DNA from: Oxalobacteraceae bacterium UBA4003
GTDB lineage: Bacteria > Pseudomonadota > Gammaproteobacteria > Burkholderiales > Burkholderiaceae_D
DNA: 64,000 nucleotides
Direction of reading: 5' to 3'
NCBI GenBank assembly: GCA_002384815.1
Contig: DGBN01000016.1
Coordinates: 27,999-91,998 of the forward strand
The notes under the pieces were generated by a model that saw only the letters and a program-made list of their open reading frames with translations, made no database searches and was not told where the DNA came from. Made by a program: the position numbers and the translations under genes. The stretch's first letter is position 1; each line of letters opens with the position of its first letter. This document shows positions 35,392-43,834 of this stretch, in pieces.

Positions 35392-35784
35392 ATGGCATTA
35401 TCGTCAGGCATGCATCATCAACAAAAAGGCATCACCTTGGTGGGATTGATTCTGGTCCTGGCTATCGTCGGCGCGATTGCAGTGCTCGCCTTGAAGGTGA
35501 CGCCGACAGTGACCGAATATTTCTCGATCAAGAAGGCAATCGCCAGCGTCAAGGCTGCTGGCGGCTCCATTCCTGAAATGCGGACTGCCTTCAACCGGCA
35601 GGCCGAGGTTGGCTATATCGATGCAATTAGTGGCAACGATCTGGAAATCATCAAGAATGACGATGTTACCGATATCAGCTTCGCCTACCAGAAAATCATT
35701 CCACTCGTCGGCCCGGCGAGCCTGCTGATCGATTATGCCGGCTCGACCAACGACAACACATTAAAGAAAAAAGCTGCTCCTTAA
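35392..35784 (+). CDS. DUF4845 family membrane protein
   Basis: A 130-residue protein with a type IV pilin-like N-terminus (QQKGITLVGLILVLAIVGAIAVLALK), one membrane helix and a small periplasmic domain (AFNRQAEVGYIDAISGNDLE, DISFAYQKIIPLVG). This family is regularly placed between lepB and rnc in betaproteobacteria. The function is unknown. Confidence 0.85.
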   Translation: MALSSGMHHQQKGITLVGLILVLAIVGAIAVLALKVTPTVTEYFSIKKAIASVKAAGGSIPEMRTAFNRQAEVGYIDAISGNDLEIIKNDDVTDISFAYQKIIPLVGPASLLIDYAGSTNDNTLKKKAAP

Positions 35785-35804
35785 GGCAGGAAGCGATCAA
35801 TAAA

Positions 35805-36863
35805 ATGGATGTAACGTTATTGCAAAATCGGCTAGGCCATACGTTCAAGGATGCTGTGCTGCTGCAGCAGGCTCTGACGCATCGCAGTCACAGCAGTGTG
35901 CATAACGAAAGGCTGGAATTCCTCGGCGACTCCATTTTGAATTGCGTGGTGGCTTCCTTGCTGTTCGATCGCTATAGCAAGATCGATGAAGGCGATTTGT
36001 CGCGTTTGCGCGCCAATCTCGTCAAGCAGCAATCCCTGTATGAAATCGCCCAGCGTCTGGAGCTGTCGCAGTTTTTGCGTCTGGGCGAAGGCGAATTGAA
36101 GTCGGGCGGCTTTCGTCGTCCCTCGATTCTGGCCGATACGCTGGAAGCGCTGTTCGGGGCGATTTTTCTCGATGCCGGTTTCAATGCTGCGCGCGATGTG
36201 ATTCGTGCGCTCTACATCCCGATACTTGATAGCGTCGATCCGAAAACGCTGGGCAAGGATGCAAAAACATTGCTGCAGGAATACCTGCAAGGCAAGAAGA
36301 TCGCATTGCCGCAATACAATGTGGTGGCAACGCATGGTGCTGCACACAATCAGGAATTCGAAATTGAATGTCTGGTGCCCAAGCTGGATATTCAGGTATT
36401 CGGCACCGGCGGCAGCCGCCGAGCTGGCGAACAGGCAGCAGCCAAACTCGCGCTGGAAGCAGTGCAGGCCGCCTTGGTAAAAACGCCGGGTTCCAGCCGC
36501 AAAAGCAAACCGCGTACCGCCCAACTGAAGTTGGCCGGCATTGCCACCGTGCAGCCGGATGCACCATTGGATGAAGTCAAGGTGACGTCCAAGGCTACAG
36601 CGAAGCTCGATGCAAAAATTGCCAAGGACTATGCGAAAGTTGAGTCTGAAGTAAAGCCGGATGCAAAATCAGAGCCGGCGTCAGATCCAAAACTCGAATC
36701 GGAGCACGTATCCGACGGCCAAAAAAGCCTTATCGCAGAACATGATGCAGTGATTACGCCTGCATCCATAACTGCATCTAAAGCCAGGTCTGATGCCACA
36801 TCGACCGAATCAGAAGATGTAGTGAAAAAATCCTCAACCACTTCCCATTCCAAAATTGCATGA
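35805..36863 (+). CDS. rnc: Ribonuclease III with a long C-terminal extension
   Basis: A 352-residue double-strand RNA endonuclease. The catalytic signature NERLEFLGDSILNCVVA and the second Glu in ADTLEALFGAIFLDAG are present. The dsRNA-binding domain covers about residues 155-225 (AKTLLQEYLQGKKIALPQYN, GGSRRAGEQAAAKLALEAVQ). About 120 residues follow that are not in E. coli RNase III (226 residues). They are rich in Lys, Asp, Ser and Ala and likely disordered. The frame is continuous and its TGA overlaps the era ATG, so this is not an assembly accident. Confidence 0.95.
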   Translation: MDVTLLQNRLGHTFKDAVLLQQALTHRSHSSVHNERLEFLGDSILNCVVASLLFDRYSKIDEGDLSRLRANLVKQQSLYEIAQRLELSQFLRLGEGELKSGGFRRPSILADTLEALFGAIFLDAGFNAARDVIRALYIPILDSVDPKTLGKDAKTLLQEYLQGKKIALPQYNVVATHGAAHNQEFEIECLVPKLDIQVFGTGGSRRAGEQAAAKLALEAVQAALVKTPGSSRKSKPRTAQLKLAGIATVQPDAPLDEVKVTSKATAKLDAKIAKDYAKVESEVKPDAKSEPASDPKLESEHVSDGQKSLIAEHDAVITPASITASKARSDATSTESEDVVKKSSTTSHSKIA

Positions 36864-37762
36864 CTGAATCCACCGCACTGTCTCCCTTTCGATGCGGTTA
36901 TATCGCGATCGTCGGTCGCCCCAACGTCGGTAAATCGACCCTGATGAATGAACTGATAGGTGCCAAGGTCAGTATTACTTCGCGCAAGGCGCAAACCACG
37001 CGCCATCGCATCACCGGTATTCAAACCGTAGAGGATGCTCAGTTTGTATACGTCGATACGCCGGGCTTCCAGACGCGTCACTCGAATGCACTGAACAAGA
37101 CTCTGAATCGCACAGTGACGACGACGCTTACCGCATCCGATGTGATTCTGTTTGTGATTGAGGCCGGCACTTTTGGTCAGGCCGATCAGCAAGTGCTGGA
37201 TTTGATTCCGAAGAACGTGCCGTGCATCCTGGTCATCAACAAATCGGATCGTGTCAAAGACAAAGCGGTGTTGTTGCCGTTTGCCCAGCAAATTGCAGCC
37301 AAACGTGACTTCACCGGGGTGGTGCCGGTTTCCGCAAAATTGCGCTTTCAGCTGGACAATCTGCAAGGCGAGATCAAGAAGCATTTGCCGGAAAATCCGC
37401 CTGTCTTCGGAGAAGACGACATTACAGATCGCAGCGAAAAATTTCTTGCCGCTGAAATCGTGCGTGAAAAGCTGTTTCGTTTCGTCGGCGACGAATTGCC
37501 TTATACCAGTACCGTGCTGATTGAAAAATTCGAGCTTGAAGGCAATCTGCGTCGTGTCTTTGCCGCCATTCTGGTCGAGCGTGATACCCACAAGTCCATG
37601 GTCATCGGCAACAAGGGCGAACGCCTGAAGGATATTTCCACCCAGGCGCGACTGGATATGGAGCGTTTGTTCGGCGGCCCGGTGTATCTGGAAATCTGGG
37701 TCAAGGTCAAATCCGGCTGGGCCGATAACGAAGCCGGCCTGCGCGCATACGGTTACGAATAA
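36860..37762 (+). CDS. era: GTPase Era
   Basis: A 300-residue GTPase helping 16S rRNA maturation and 30S assembly. It shows G1 VGRPNVGKSTLMNELIG, G3 DTPGFQTRHSNALNK, G4 VINKSDRVKD, and the C-terminal KH domain with VIGNKGERLKDISTQARLDMERLFG. The start overlaps the rnc stop by four bases, the usual rnc-era coupling. Confidence 0.97.
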   Translation: MTESTALSPFRCGYIAIVGRPNVGKSTLMNELIGAKVSITSRKAQTTRHRITGIQTVEDAQFVYVDTPGFQTRHSNALNKTLNRTVTTTLTASDVILFVIEAGTFGQADQQVLDLIPKNVPCILVINKSDRVKDKAVLLPFAQQIAAKRDFTGVVPVSAKLRFQLDNLQGEIKKHLPENPPVFGEDDITDRSEKFLAAEIVREKLFRFVGDELPYTSTVLIEKFELEGNLRRVFAAILVERDTHKSMVIGNKGERLKDISTQARLDMERLFGGPVYLEIWVKVKSGWADNEAGLRAYGYE

Positions 37763-37774
37763 AAACGATTCAAA

Positions 37775-38620
37775 ATGGCCGCACTCATCGTCGAGGTCCA
37801 TTCTTCATCTGCTGCTTCCGCTGACGAACAGTCGGCGCGCAGTGGCGATGCCCGGCCTGCCGTCACTCCTGCCAAAACCGCAACGCGTCGTCCGCGCGTG
37901 CTGGAAAAAGACACTCGCATTGCCGAGCAACCCGGTTTCGTGCTGCACAGCTATCCCTACAAGGAAACGAGCCTGATCGTCGATGTGTTTACACGCGATC
38001 ATGGTCGTATTGCGCTGGTCGCCAAGGGGGCAAAACGCCCGCATTCCAAACTGCGCGGCGTGCTGCAAACCTTTCAGCCGCTGTCGGTAGGCTGGAGCGG
38101 TAAGGCTGAAGTGAGAACGCTGACTTCAGCCGAATGGGTAGGCGGACTTTTACCCCTTGAAAAATCGGCACTCCTGTGCGGTTTTTATCTTAATGAATTA
38201 CTGGTCAAGCTGCTTGCGCGCGACGACCCGCACCCAGCCTTGTTCGATCATTATGTCAGTGCCTTGAATCAGCTGGCGCACGATGAACCGGCAGCCATCG
38301 TCCTGCGTAAATTCGAGCGCGCACTGCTGAAGGAAAGCGGCGTTTCCGGCGATTGGACGATCTGTACTGCCACGCGCAATCCTTTGCTGGCCGGCTTGAA
38401 CTATGTGGTCGATCCCGAGCGCGGCCCGCGCCCGGCGCGCCCGGCCGATACCTGGCCGCAGGTTGCCGGCAAGACCCTGCTGGATATGGAAAAAGAAGAC
38501 TACAGTGATGCGACCACGCAAATGCAAAGCAAATTCCTGATGCGTTTCCTGCTCGCGCATCATCTGAATGGCGCGCCCTTGAATACACGCCAGATATTGA
38601 TAGACCTGCTGCAGCTTTAA
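37775..38620 (+). CDS. recO: DNA repair protein RecO
   Basis: A 281-residue mediator that loads RecA with RecR/RecF. The OB-fold part begins about residue 50 (GFVLHSYPYKETSLIVDVFT, RDHGRIALVAKGAKRPHSKL). The helical part contains LLCGFYLNELLVKLLARDDP. The first 45 residues are Ala/Ser/Arg-rich and look disordered. The conserved start lies further in, so a later start is possible, though no good in-frame one with a ribosome site is evident. Confidence 0.92.
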   Translation: MAALIVEVHSSSAASADEQSARSGDARPAVTPAKTATRRPRVLEKDTRIAEQPGFVLHSYPYKETSLIVDVFTRDHGRIALVAKGAKRPHSKLRGVLQTFQPLSVGWSGKAEVRTLTSAEWVGGLLPLEKSALLCGFYLNELLVKLLARDDPHPALFDHYVSALNQLAHDEPAAIVLRKFERALLKESGVSGDWTICTATRNPLLAGLNYVVDPERGPRPARPADTWPQVAGKTLLDMEKEDYSDATTQMQSKFLMRFLLAHHLNGAPLNTRQILIDLLQL

Positions 38621-38635
38621 CGGACACAATTCAAT

Positions 38636-39403
38636 ATGAGTTTTCTCCAGCCACAATCATCCATCATCGATCTTGGTATCAATATCGATCACGTTGCCAC
38701 ACTGCGCAATGCGCGCGGTACCGTGTATCCCGATCCCTTGCAGGCCGCCTTGCTGGCTGAAGAAGCCGGTGCCGATGCGATTACCCTGCACCTGCGCGAA
38801 GACCGACGACACATCAAGGATGCCGACGTCGAATTGATACGTCCGCAATTGTTGACGCGTATGAATCTGGAGTCTGCCGTCACTTCGGAGATGGTTGATT
38901 TTGCCTGCCGCATCAAGCCGCAGGATGTCTGTCTGGTGCCGGAACGTCGTGAAGAAGTGACGACCGAAGGTGGCCTCGATGTCGTGAAGTATTTTTCAGA
39001 AGTATCGGCTGCCATCAAGCAGTTGCAAGCCGAAGGTATACGCGTAAGTTTGTTTATAGATGCCGATGCTGCGCAGATCCAGGCCGCAGCCGAAGCCGGT
39101 GCGCCTGTGATTGAATTGCATACCGGACGTTATGCCGATGCGCATGGTGAAATCGATCAGCAACAGCAATTGCAGCGTGTGCAGCAGGGCGTGCTCGAAG
39201 GCGTGAAGCGCGGCTTGAAGGTCAATGCCGGTCACGGTTTGCATTACACCAACGTGCAGGCGATCGCAGTGATTCAGGATATCGCTGAATTGAATATCGG
39301 TCATGCCATTGTTGCACATGCAGTATTCGCAGGTTGGCAAAACGCCGTGCGTGAAATGAAAGCGATCATGATTGCTGCACGCCTGAACGGATTGCACAAA
39401 TGA
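38636..39403 (+). CDS. pdxJ: Pyridoxine 5'-phosphate synthase (PdxJ)
   Basis: A 255-residue TIM-barrel enzyme closing the pyridoxine ring from deoxyxylulose phosphate and aminoacetone phosphate. Family marks are DLGINIDHVATLRNARGT, DAITLHLREDRRHIKDADV, CLVPERREEVTTEGGLD, GAPVIELHTGRYADA and NAGHGLHYTNV. Its TGA stop is followed directly by a 17-nt tandem repeat leading into acpS. Confidence 0.96.
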   Translation: MSFLQPQSSIIDLGINIDHVATLRNARGTVYPDPLQAALLAEEAGADAITLHLREDRRHIKDADVELIRPQLLTRMNLESAVTSEMVDFACRIKPQDVCLVPERREEVTTEGGLDVVKYFSEVSAAIKQLQAEGIRVSLFIDADAAQIQAAAEAGAPVIELHTGRYADAHGEIDQQQQLQRVQQGVLEGVKRGLKVNAGHGLHYTNVQAIAVIQDIAELNIGHAIVAHAVFAGWQNAVREMKAIMIAARLNGLHK

Positions 39404-39471
39404 ATGGATCACAAAAATGAATGGATCACAAAAATGAATGGATCACAAAAATGAATGGGTTACAGAAATGA
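39387..39471 (+). repeat. 17-nt tandem repeat between pdxJ and acpS
   Basis: Three perfect copies of ATGGATCACAAAAATGA lie at 39404-39420, 39421-39437 and 39438-39454. A diverged fourth (three mismatches, 39455-39471) contains the acpS ATG. The end of pdxJ (39387-39403) matches with four mismatches and is probably the ancestor. Each unit begins with ATG and ends in ATGA. The unit is not a multiple of three, so successive copies shift frame. The ATGs of copies 1 and 2 open 16-codon frames whose TGA overlaps the next ATG; copy 2 ends exactly on the acpS start. Confidence 0.9.
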
Positions 39472-39860
39472 TATACGGCGTTGGCACCGATATCATGAAG
39501 ATAGACCGCATTGCAGCTGCACTTGAGCGTCACGGCGATCGCTTCGCTGAACGTATCCTTGGTGTGGAAGAGCTGGAAAAATACCATAGACGCAAAGCCA
39601 AGGTGGCAGTACGCGGTTTGCGTTTTCTGGCGACGCGCTTTGCTGCGAAAGAAGCGTTTTCCAAGGCGATAGGTTTGGGCATACACATGCCGATGACATG
39701 GCGTGCTGCGCAGATTTTAAATGCGCCCAGCGGTAAACCTATCGTTGTCACTAGCGGCAAGCTGGCAGAATTCATGCAGGAAAACGGACTGACCGCACAG
39801 GTTTCGATTACAGATGAAGTCGAGTACGCGGTCGCTTTTGTGATTGTGGAGAAAAAATGA
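39468..39860 (+). CDS. acpS: Holo-ACP synthase (AcpS)
   Basis: A 130-residue enzyme moving phosphopantetheine from CoA to the Ser of acyl carrier protein. MIYGVGTDIMKIDRIAAALE holds the magnesium-site Asp, and LATRFAAKEAFSKAIG is the second family motif. The family start is the ATG at 39468. An in-frame ATG at 39438, inside the tandem repeat, would add the ten residues MDHKNEWVTE. The TGA overlaps the nagZ ATG. Confidence 0.95.
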   Translation: MIYGVGTDIMKIDRIAAALERHGDRFAERILGVEELEKYHRRKAKVAVRGLRFLATRFAAKEAFSKAIGLGIHMPMTWRAAQILNAPSGKPIVVTSGKLAEFMQENGLTAQVSITDEVEYAVAFVIVEKK

Positions 39861-40936
39861 ACGCAGTAGTGGCTACAAATTCGACAGCAAATTCCAGCTT
39901 TGGCTCAGGTTTTGGTCCCGTCATGCTGGACGTGGTGGGTACGCAATTGTCGGCAGATGATATTCGTCGCATTCAACATCCCCTGACGGGCGGCGTGATT
40001 CTGTTCGCCCGCAATTACAAAAACCGGGCGCAACTGATGGAACTGACATCTGCGATCCATACCGTCCGTCCGGGCTTCGTGATCGCTGTCGATCACGAAG
40101 GTGGTCGCGTGCAGCGTTTCAAAACGGACGGCTTTACTCATTTGCCGGCCATGCGCAAGTTGGGTGCCTTGTGGGACAAGGATGTTTTGGCCGCCACCAA
40201 AGCCGCCACCGATGTCGGTTATGTACTGGCGGCAGAATTGCGCGCATGTGGCGTCGACTTGTCATTCACGCCTGTACTTGATCTCGATTACGGCGAATCA
40301 GGTGTGATCGGCGATCGTGCTTTCCATCGGGACGCACGCGTGGTCAGTTTGCTGGCCAAGAGTTTGAATCACGGTTTGATGCTGGCTGGCATGCTGAATT
40401 GCGGCAAGCACTTTCCCGGTCACGGTTTCGTGAAGGCGGATTCACATCTGGAAATTCCAGTCGATGAGCGGGAGTTGAAAGAAATTCTGGCCGGGGATGC
40501 GGCGCCTTACGACTGGCTAGGTTTGAGTCTCACGGGTGTGATGCCGGCGCACGTTATTTATCCCAAGGTCGATAAACATCCAGCCGGTTTTTCACGCAAG
40601 TGGTTGACGATGCTGCGCAAGGATTTCGGTTTTGACGGCATCATCTTCAGTGATGATTTGAGCATGGAAGGTGCAAGTGTCGCCGGCAATGTAATTGACG
40701 GCGCACACGCGGCATTGGCAGCCGGCTGCGACATGGTTCTGATCTGTAATTCACCTGACAAAGCCGATCAATTGCTGAACGGCTTGAAGATCAAGAATGG
40801 CAAAGCCATGCAACAATCCGCTGCACGCATTGCGGCATTGACGCCGCAAGCGCCGGCATTGACATGGGATGCTCTGCAAGGCGAAGCACGCTATATCGCG
40901 GCGAAGAAGGCGGCATTGTCGCTGGCTGCAGCCTGA
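39857..40936 (+). CDS. nagZ: Beta-N-acetylhexosaminidase NagZ
   Basis: A 359-residue cytoplasmic glycosidase (GH3) of peptidoglycan recycling, removing N-acetylglucosamine from anhydro-muropeptides. Motifs are VDHEGGRVQRFKTDGFTHLP, NCGKHFPGHGFVKADSHLEI with the Asp/His catalytic dyad loop, and the nucleophile Asp in IIFSDDLSMEGA. The N-terminus is about 15 residues longer than usual. It overlaps acpS by four bases. Confidence 0.95.
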   Translation: MNAVVATNSTANSSFGSGFGPVMLDVVGTQLSADDIRRIQHPLTGGVILFARNYKNRAQLMELTSAIHTVRPGFVIAVDHEGGRVQRFKTDGFTHLPAMRKLGALWDKDVLAATKAATDVGYVLAAELRACGVDLSFTPVLDLDYGESGVIGDRAFHRDARVVSLLAKSLNHGLMLAGMLNCGKHFPGHGFVKADSHLEIPVDERELKEILAGDAAPYDWLGLSLTGVMPAHVIYPKVDKHPAGFSRKWLTMLRKDFGFDGIIFSDDLSMEGASVAGNVIDGAHAALAAGCDMVLICNSPDKADQLLNGLKIKNGKAMQQSAARIAALTPQAPALTWDALQGEARYIAAKKAALSLAAA

Positions 40937-40976
40937 TGATGTTTCCCGGTTTTCGATAATGGGCAGGTAAACGCAC

Positions 40977-42833
40977 ATGTCTGAAATTGAATCGCCAGAT
41001 CCGCGTGCAGTCGTGCTGGATACGGTAGCCAAGTTGCCGAATCTGCCTGGCGTGTATCGTTATTTCGATGCCGACAATAATTTGCTGTATGTCGGCAAGG
41101 CGCGTGATCTGAAGAAACGCGTCTCCAGTTACTTTCTGAAAAATCTTGCCAGTCCGCGTACGGCCTTGATGGTCGAAAAGATCGCGCGTCTGGAAACAAC
41201 GGTCACGCGTAGTGAAGCCGAAGCGCTGCTGCTTGAGAATAATCTGATCAAGACTTTGCAGCCGCGTTACAACATCCTGTTTCGCGACGACAAATCCTAT
41301 CCCTACCTGAAAATCACCGACCAGGAATTTCCGCGCATGGCCTACTATCGCGGCGCGGTGGACAAGAAGAATCAGTACTTCGGCCCGTTTCCCAGTGGCT
41401 GGGCCGTCAAGGAATCGATGCAGATTTTGCAGAAGGTATTCCTGCTGCGTACCTGTGAAGATTCCGTATTCGCCAATCGCACGCGACCTTGCTTGCTGCA
41501 TCAGATACATCGCTGCAGCGGTCCTTGCGTCAATTACATCAGCCGTGAAGATTACGCACTCGATGTGGATAACGCGGCGAAATTCCTGCGCGGCCGACAG
41601 ACTGAGGTGCTCGAAGTGTTGCAGGCCAAGATGCTGGCGTATGCAGAAGAGCTGAAGTTCGAGCAGGCCGCGCTGGTGCGCAATCAGATCAATGCCTTGT
41701 CGCGCGTATTGCACCAGCAAAGCATGGATACCGGCGACGATGCGGATATCGACATCATCGCGGTAATCGTGCAAGGTGGTCGTGCCTGCGTCAATCTGGC
41801 GATGGTGCGTGGCGGGCGGCACTTGGGCGATCGTGCCTACTTTCCTACGCATGTCGATAACGCGCTGACGAACGCGGAAGATTCGGTCGCGGCAGAGGTG
41901 ATGAAGGCGTTTCTCGCGCAGCATTACATCGATAAGTTCATTCCCGGAACATTGGTGCTGAATACCGAGTTTGATGAGCCGGAACTGATGCTGGCGCTGA
42001 TGGAACAATGCGGTCATCGCATCAACCTGGTATTTCAACCGCAGGAACCACGAAGGCTGTGGCTGGAAATGGCACAGAAGGGCGCAGAGATTTCTTTGGC
42101 GCGCCTGTTGTCAGAGCAGGGTTCGCAGCAAACGCGCACGCGCATGCTGGTCGATGCCTTGAAAATCGAGGTCGAAGATATTGAAGCATTCCGTGTCGAA
42201 TGTTTCGACATCAGTCATACACAGGGTGAAGCGACGCAGGCTTCATGCGTGGTGTTCCATCATCACGTGATGCAGAATGGCGAGTACCGTCGTTACAACA
42301 TCAATGACATTACCCCCGGCGATGATTACGCAGCAATGCGGCAGGTACTGATGCGTCGCTATGAAAAAGTCGCGAATGGCGACGGCGTGATGCCTGACGT
42401 GGTGCTGATTGATGGTGGCAAAGGCCAGGTGGAAATGGCACGTCAGGTCTTCGTTGAGCTTGGACTGGATATCAGTCTGATTGTCGGCGTATCAAAAGGT
42501 GAAGGTCGCAAGGTCGGTTTGGAAACGCTGGTCTTCGTCGATGGTCGTGCAGCGCAGGAACTGGGCAAGGAATCCGGCGCCTTGATGCTGATTGCACAAA
42601 TTCGCGACGAGGCGCATCGCTTTGCCATTACCGGCATGCGCGCCAAGCGCGCCAAGGCGCGCCAGACCTCGAGGCTGGAGGAAATCGAGGGCATAGGTGC
42701 CAAGCGCCGGCAGAAATTGCTGGCGCGCTTTGGCGGCCTGCGTGGCGTGGTGGATGCCAGCGTCGAAGATTTATCGTCGGTCGAAGGCATTTCCCGCCAA
42801 TTGGCAGAAGACATTTACAGGCAATTGCATTAG
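40977..42833 (+). CDS. uvrC: Excinuclease ABC subunit C (UvrC)
   Basis: A 618-residue nuclease making both cuts in nucleotide excision repair. In order: the GIY-YIG domain (LPGVYRYFDADNNLLYVGKA), a Cys-rich segment (RTCEDSVFANRTRPCLLHQI, HRCSGPCVNY), the UVR helix pair (about 210-245), the RNase H-like endonuclease core (CFDISHTQGEATQASCVVFH, DVVLIDGGKGQVEMA) and C-terminal helix-hairpin-helix repeats (LEEIEGIGAKRRQKLLARFG). A short AGGCATG/CATGCCT hairpin lies after the stop (42842-42860). Confidence 0.97.
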   Translation: MSEIESPDPRAVVLDTVAKLPNLPGVYRYFDADNNLLYVGKARDLKKRVSSYFLKNLASPRTALMVEKIARLETTVTRSEAEALLLENNLIKTLQPRYNILFRDDKSYPYLKITDQEFPRMAYYRGAVDKKNQYFGPFPSGWAVKESMQILQKVFLLRTCEDSVFANRTRPCLLHQIHRCSGPCVNYISREDYALDVDNAAKFLRGRQTEVLEVLQAKMLAYAEELKFEQAALVRNQINALSRVLHQQSMDTGDDADIDIIAVIVQGGRACVNLAMVRGGRHLGDRAYFPTHVDNALTNAEDSVAAEVMKAFLAQHYIDKFIPGTLVLNTEFDEPELMLALMEQCGHRINLVFQPQEPRRLWLEMAQKGAEISLARLLSEQGSQQTRTRMLVDALKIEVEDIEAFRVECFDISHTQGEATQASCVVFHHHVMQNGEYRRYNINDITPGDDYAAMRQVLMRRYEKVANGDGVMPDVVLIDGGKGQVEMARQVFVELGLDISLIVGVSKGEGRKVGLETLVFVDGRAAQELGKESGALMLIAQIRDEAHRFAITGMRAKRAKARQTSRLEEIEGIGAKRRQKLLARFGGLRGVVDASVEDLSSVEGISRQLAEDIYRQLH

Positions 42834-42901
42834 ATTACGGGAGGCATGCAATACATGCCTGCGCGAGCACCCAGCACATTCATGAAAATGTAAATTTCGA
42901 T

Positions 42902-43489
42902 ATGCCCGTCAATATTCCTATTCTTCTTACCTGGCTACGCGTTGCGCTGATCCCGCTGATGGTCGGTGTGCTTTATATACCGGACGCCTGGTTGGGATCG
43001 TTCAACAAAACGCAAGGCCTGGCTGCCACCCTGATTTTCATTGTTGCAGCCCTGACCGACTGGATAGATGGTTTTCTGGCGCGGCGCTGGAATCAGACTT
43101 CGGCTTTCGGTGCATTTCTGGACCCGGTGGCAGACAAACTGATGGTCGCCGGTGCCTTGCTGGTGCTGATCGAACTTGATCGCGTCAATGCTGTCATCGC
43201 CTTTATCATCATCGGCCGCGAAATCACGATTTCCGCCTTGCGCGAATGGATGGCGCAAATCGGTGCATCGAAATCGGTTGCCGTCAGCTCGCTGGGCAAG
43301 ATCAAGACCATTGCGCAAATGGTGGCGATACCGATGCTGCTTTATTACGACAGCATCTGGGGCGTCAATCTAAAATTCTGGGGTGACATTTTGCTATGGG
43401 TTGCGGCTGTGCTTACTGTCTGGTCGATGTTTTATTACCTGCGCAAGGCCTGGCCCCTGATCAAGGAAAGTGCAGGGCATTTGCTGTAA
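42902..43489 (+). CDS. pgsA: Phosphatidylglycerophosphate synthase (PgsA)
   Basis: A 195-residue membrane enzyme joining CDP-diacylglycerol and glycerol 3-phosphate, the committed step to phosphatidylglycerol and cardiolipin. The CDP-alcohol phosphotransferase motif is intact in DWIDGFLARRWNQTSAFGAF followed by LDPVADKL. About five membrane helices are predicted. It ends the long lepA-to-pgsA run and is followed by the tRNA cluster promoter. Confidence 0.95.
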   Translation: MPVNIPILLTWLRVALIPLMVGVLYIPDAWLGSFNKTQGLAATLIFIVAALTDWIDGFLARRWNQTSAFGAFLDPVADKLMVAGALLVLIELDRVNAVIAFIIIGREITISALREWMAQIGASKSVAVSSLGKIKTIAQMVAIPMLLYYDSIWGVNLKFWGDILLWVAAVLTVWSMFYYLRKAWPLIKESAGHLL

Positions 43490-43507
43490 GTTTGCCGCGT
43501 AGAGTGC

Positions 43508-43535
43508 TTGACAAGCAAAGTCATTCATCTATAAT
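43508..43535 (+). promoter_or_regulatory. Promoter of the tRNA-Gly cluster
   Basis: A perfect TTGACA (43508-43513) and a perfect TATAAT (43530-43535) are 16 bases apart. The transcript would start about ten bases before the first tRNA-Gly. The match is strong, as expected for stable RNA. Confidence 0.88.
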
Positions 43536-43552
43536 ACGCACCTGTTGTTGAT

Positions 43553-43628
43553 GCGGGAGTAGCTCAGTTGGTAGAGCGCAACCTTGCCAAGGTTGAGGTC
43601 GAGAGTTCGAGACTCTTCTCCCGCTCCA
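43553..43628 (+). tRNA. tRNA-Gly (anticodon GCC), copy 1
   Basis: A 76-base cloverleaf: acceptor GCGGGAG paired with CTCCCGC, D-arm GCTC/GAGC, anticodon stem CAACC/GGTTG around TTGCCAA (GCC), T-arm with TTCGAGA, and an encoded CCA end. Confidence 0.98.
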
Positions 43629-43639
43629 GATTTCTAAAA

Positions 43640-43664
43640 GGGAGCTGATCAAGCTTCCTTTTTT
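43640..43664 (+). terminator. Terminator-like hairpin after tRNA-Gly copy 1
   Basis: GGGAGCT (43640-43646) and AGCTTCC (43652-43658) form a 7-bp stem with one G-U pair, followed by six T. It lies between the two Gly genes, although copy 2 has no clear promoter of its own. Confidence 0.65.
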
Positions 43665-43722
43665 ATTGATTGAGACGGCGTACTGGTTTCAATCATGTTT
43701 TATCGGTGGTTTTGTAATACAT

Positions 43723-43798
43723 GCGGGAGTAGCTCAGTTGGTAGAGCGCAACCTTGCCAAGGTTGAGGTCGAGAGTTCGAGACTCTTCTCCCGCTCCA
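43723..43798 (+). tRNA. tRNA-Gly (anticodon GCC), copy 2
   Basis: Identical in all 76 bases to the first copy 170 bases upstream, including the CCA end. The short leader (TAATAC directly before ATGCGGG) looks like the copy 1 leader with 13 bases removed. This leaves the -10-like box too close to the tRNA to serve as a normal promoter. Confidence 0.98.
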
Positions 43799-43809
43799 GA
43801 TTTTTAAAA

Positions 43810-43834
43810 GGGAGCTGATCAGGCTTCCTTTTTT
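43810..43834 (+). terminator. Terminator-like hairpin after tRNA-Gly copy 2
   Basis: Same structure as after copy 1, with one base change that turns an A-T pair into a G-T pair, followed by six T. Confidence 0.65.

Noticed and set aside
36530..36863. Frameshift fusion creating the RNase III tail
   Set aside because: The frame runs without interruption to a stop overlapping the era start, the normal coupled arrangement, so the tail appears native.
36629..37801. 390-residue minus-strand frame across rnc and era
   Set aside because: Antisense to Era, whose GTPase motifs are complete; no recognisable domain.
39404..39471. CRISPR-like repeat
   Set aside because: Units abut without spacers, are only 17 bases and lie between two coupled genes; no cas gene is present.
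40791..42038. 415-residue minus-strand frame opposite nagZ and uvrC
   Set aside because: Gln/His/Arg-rich shadow with no ribosome site; both plus-strand genes are secure. The 423-residue frame opposite rimO (54925-56196) is rejected for the same reason.
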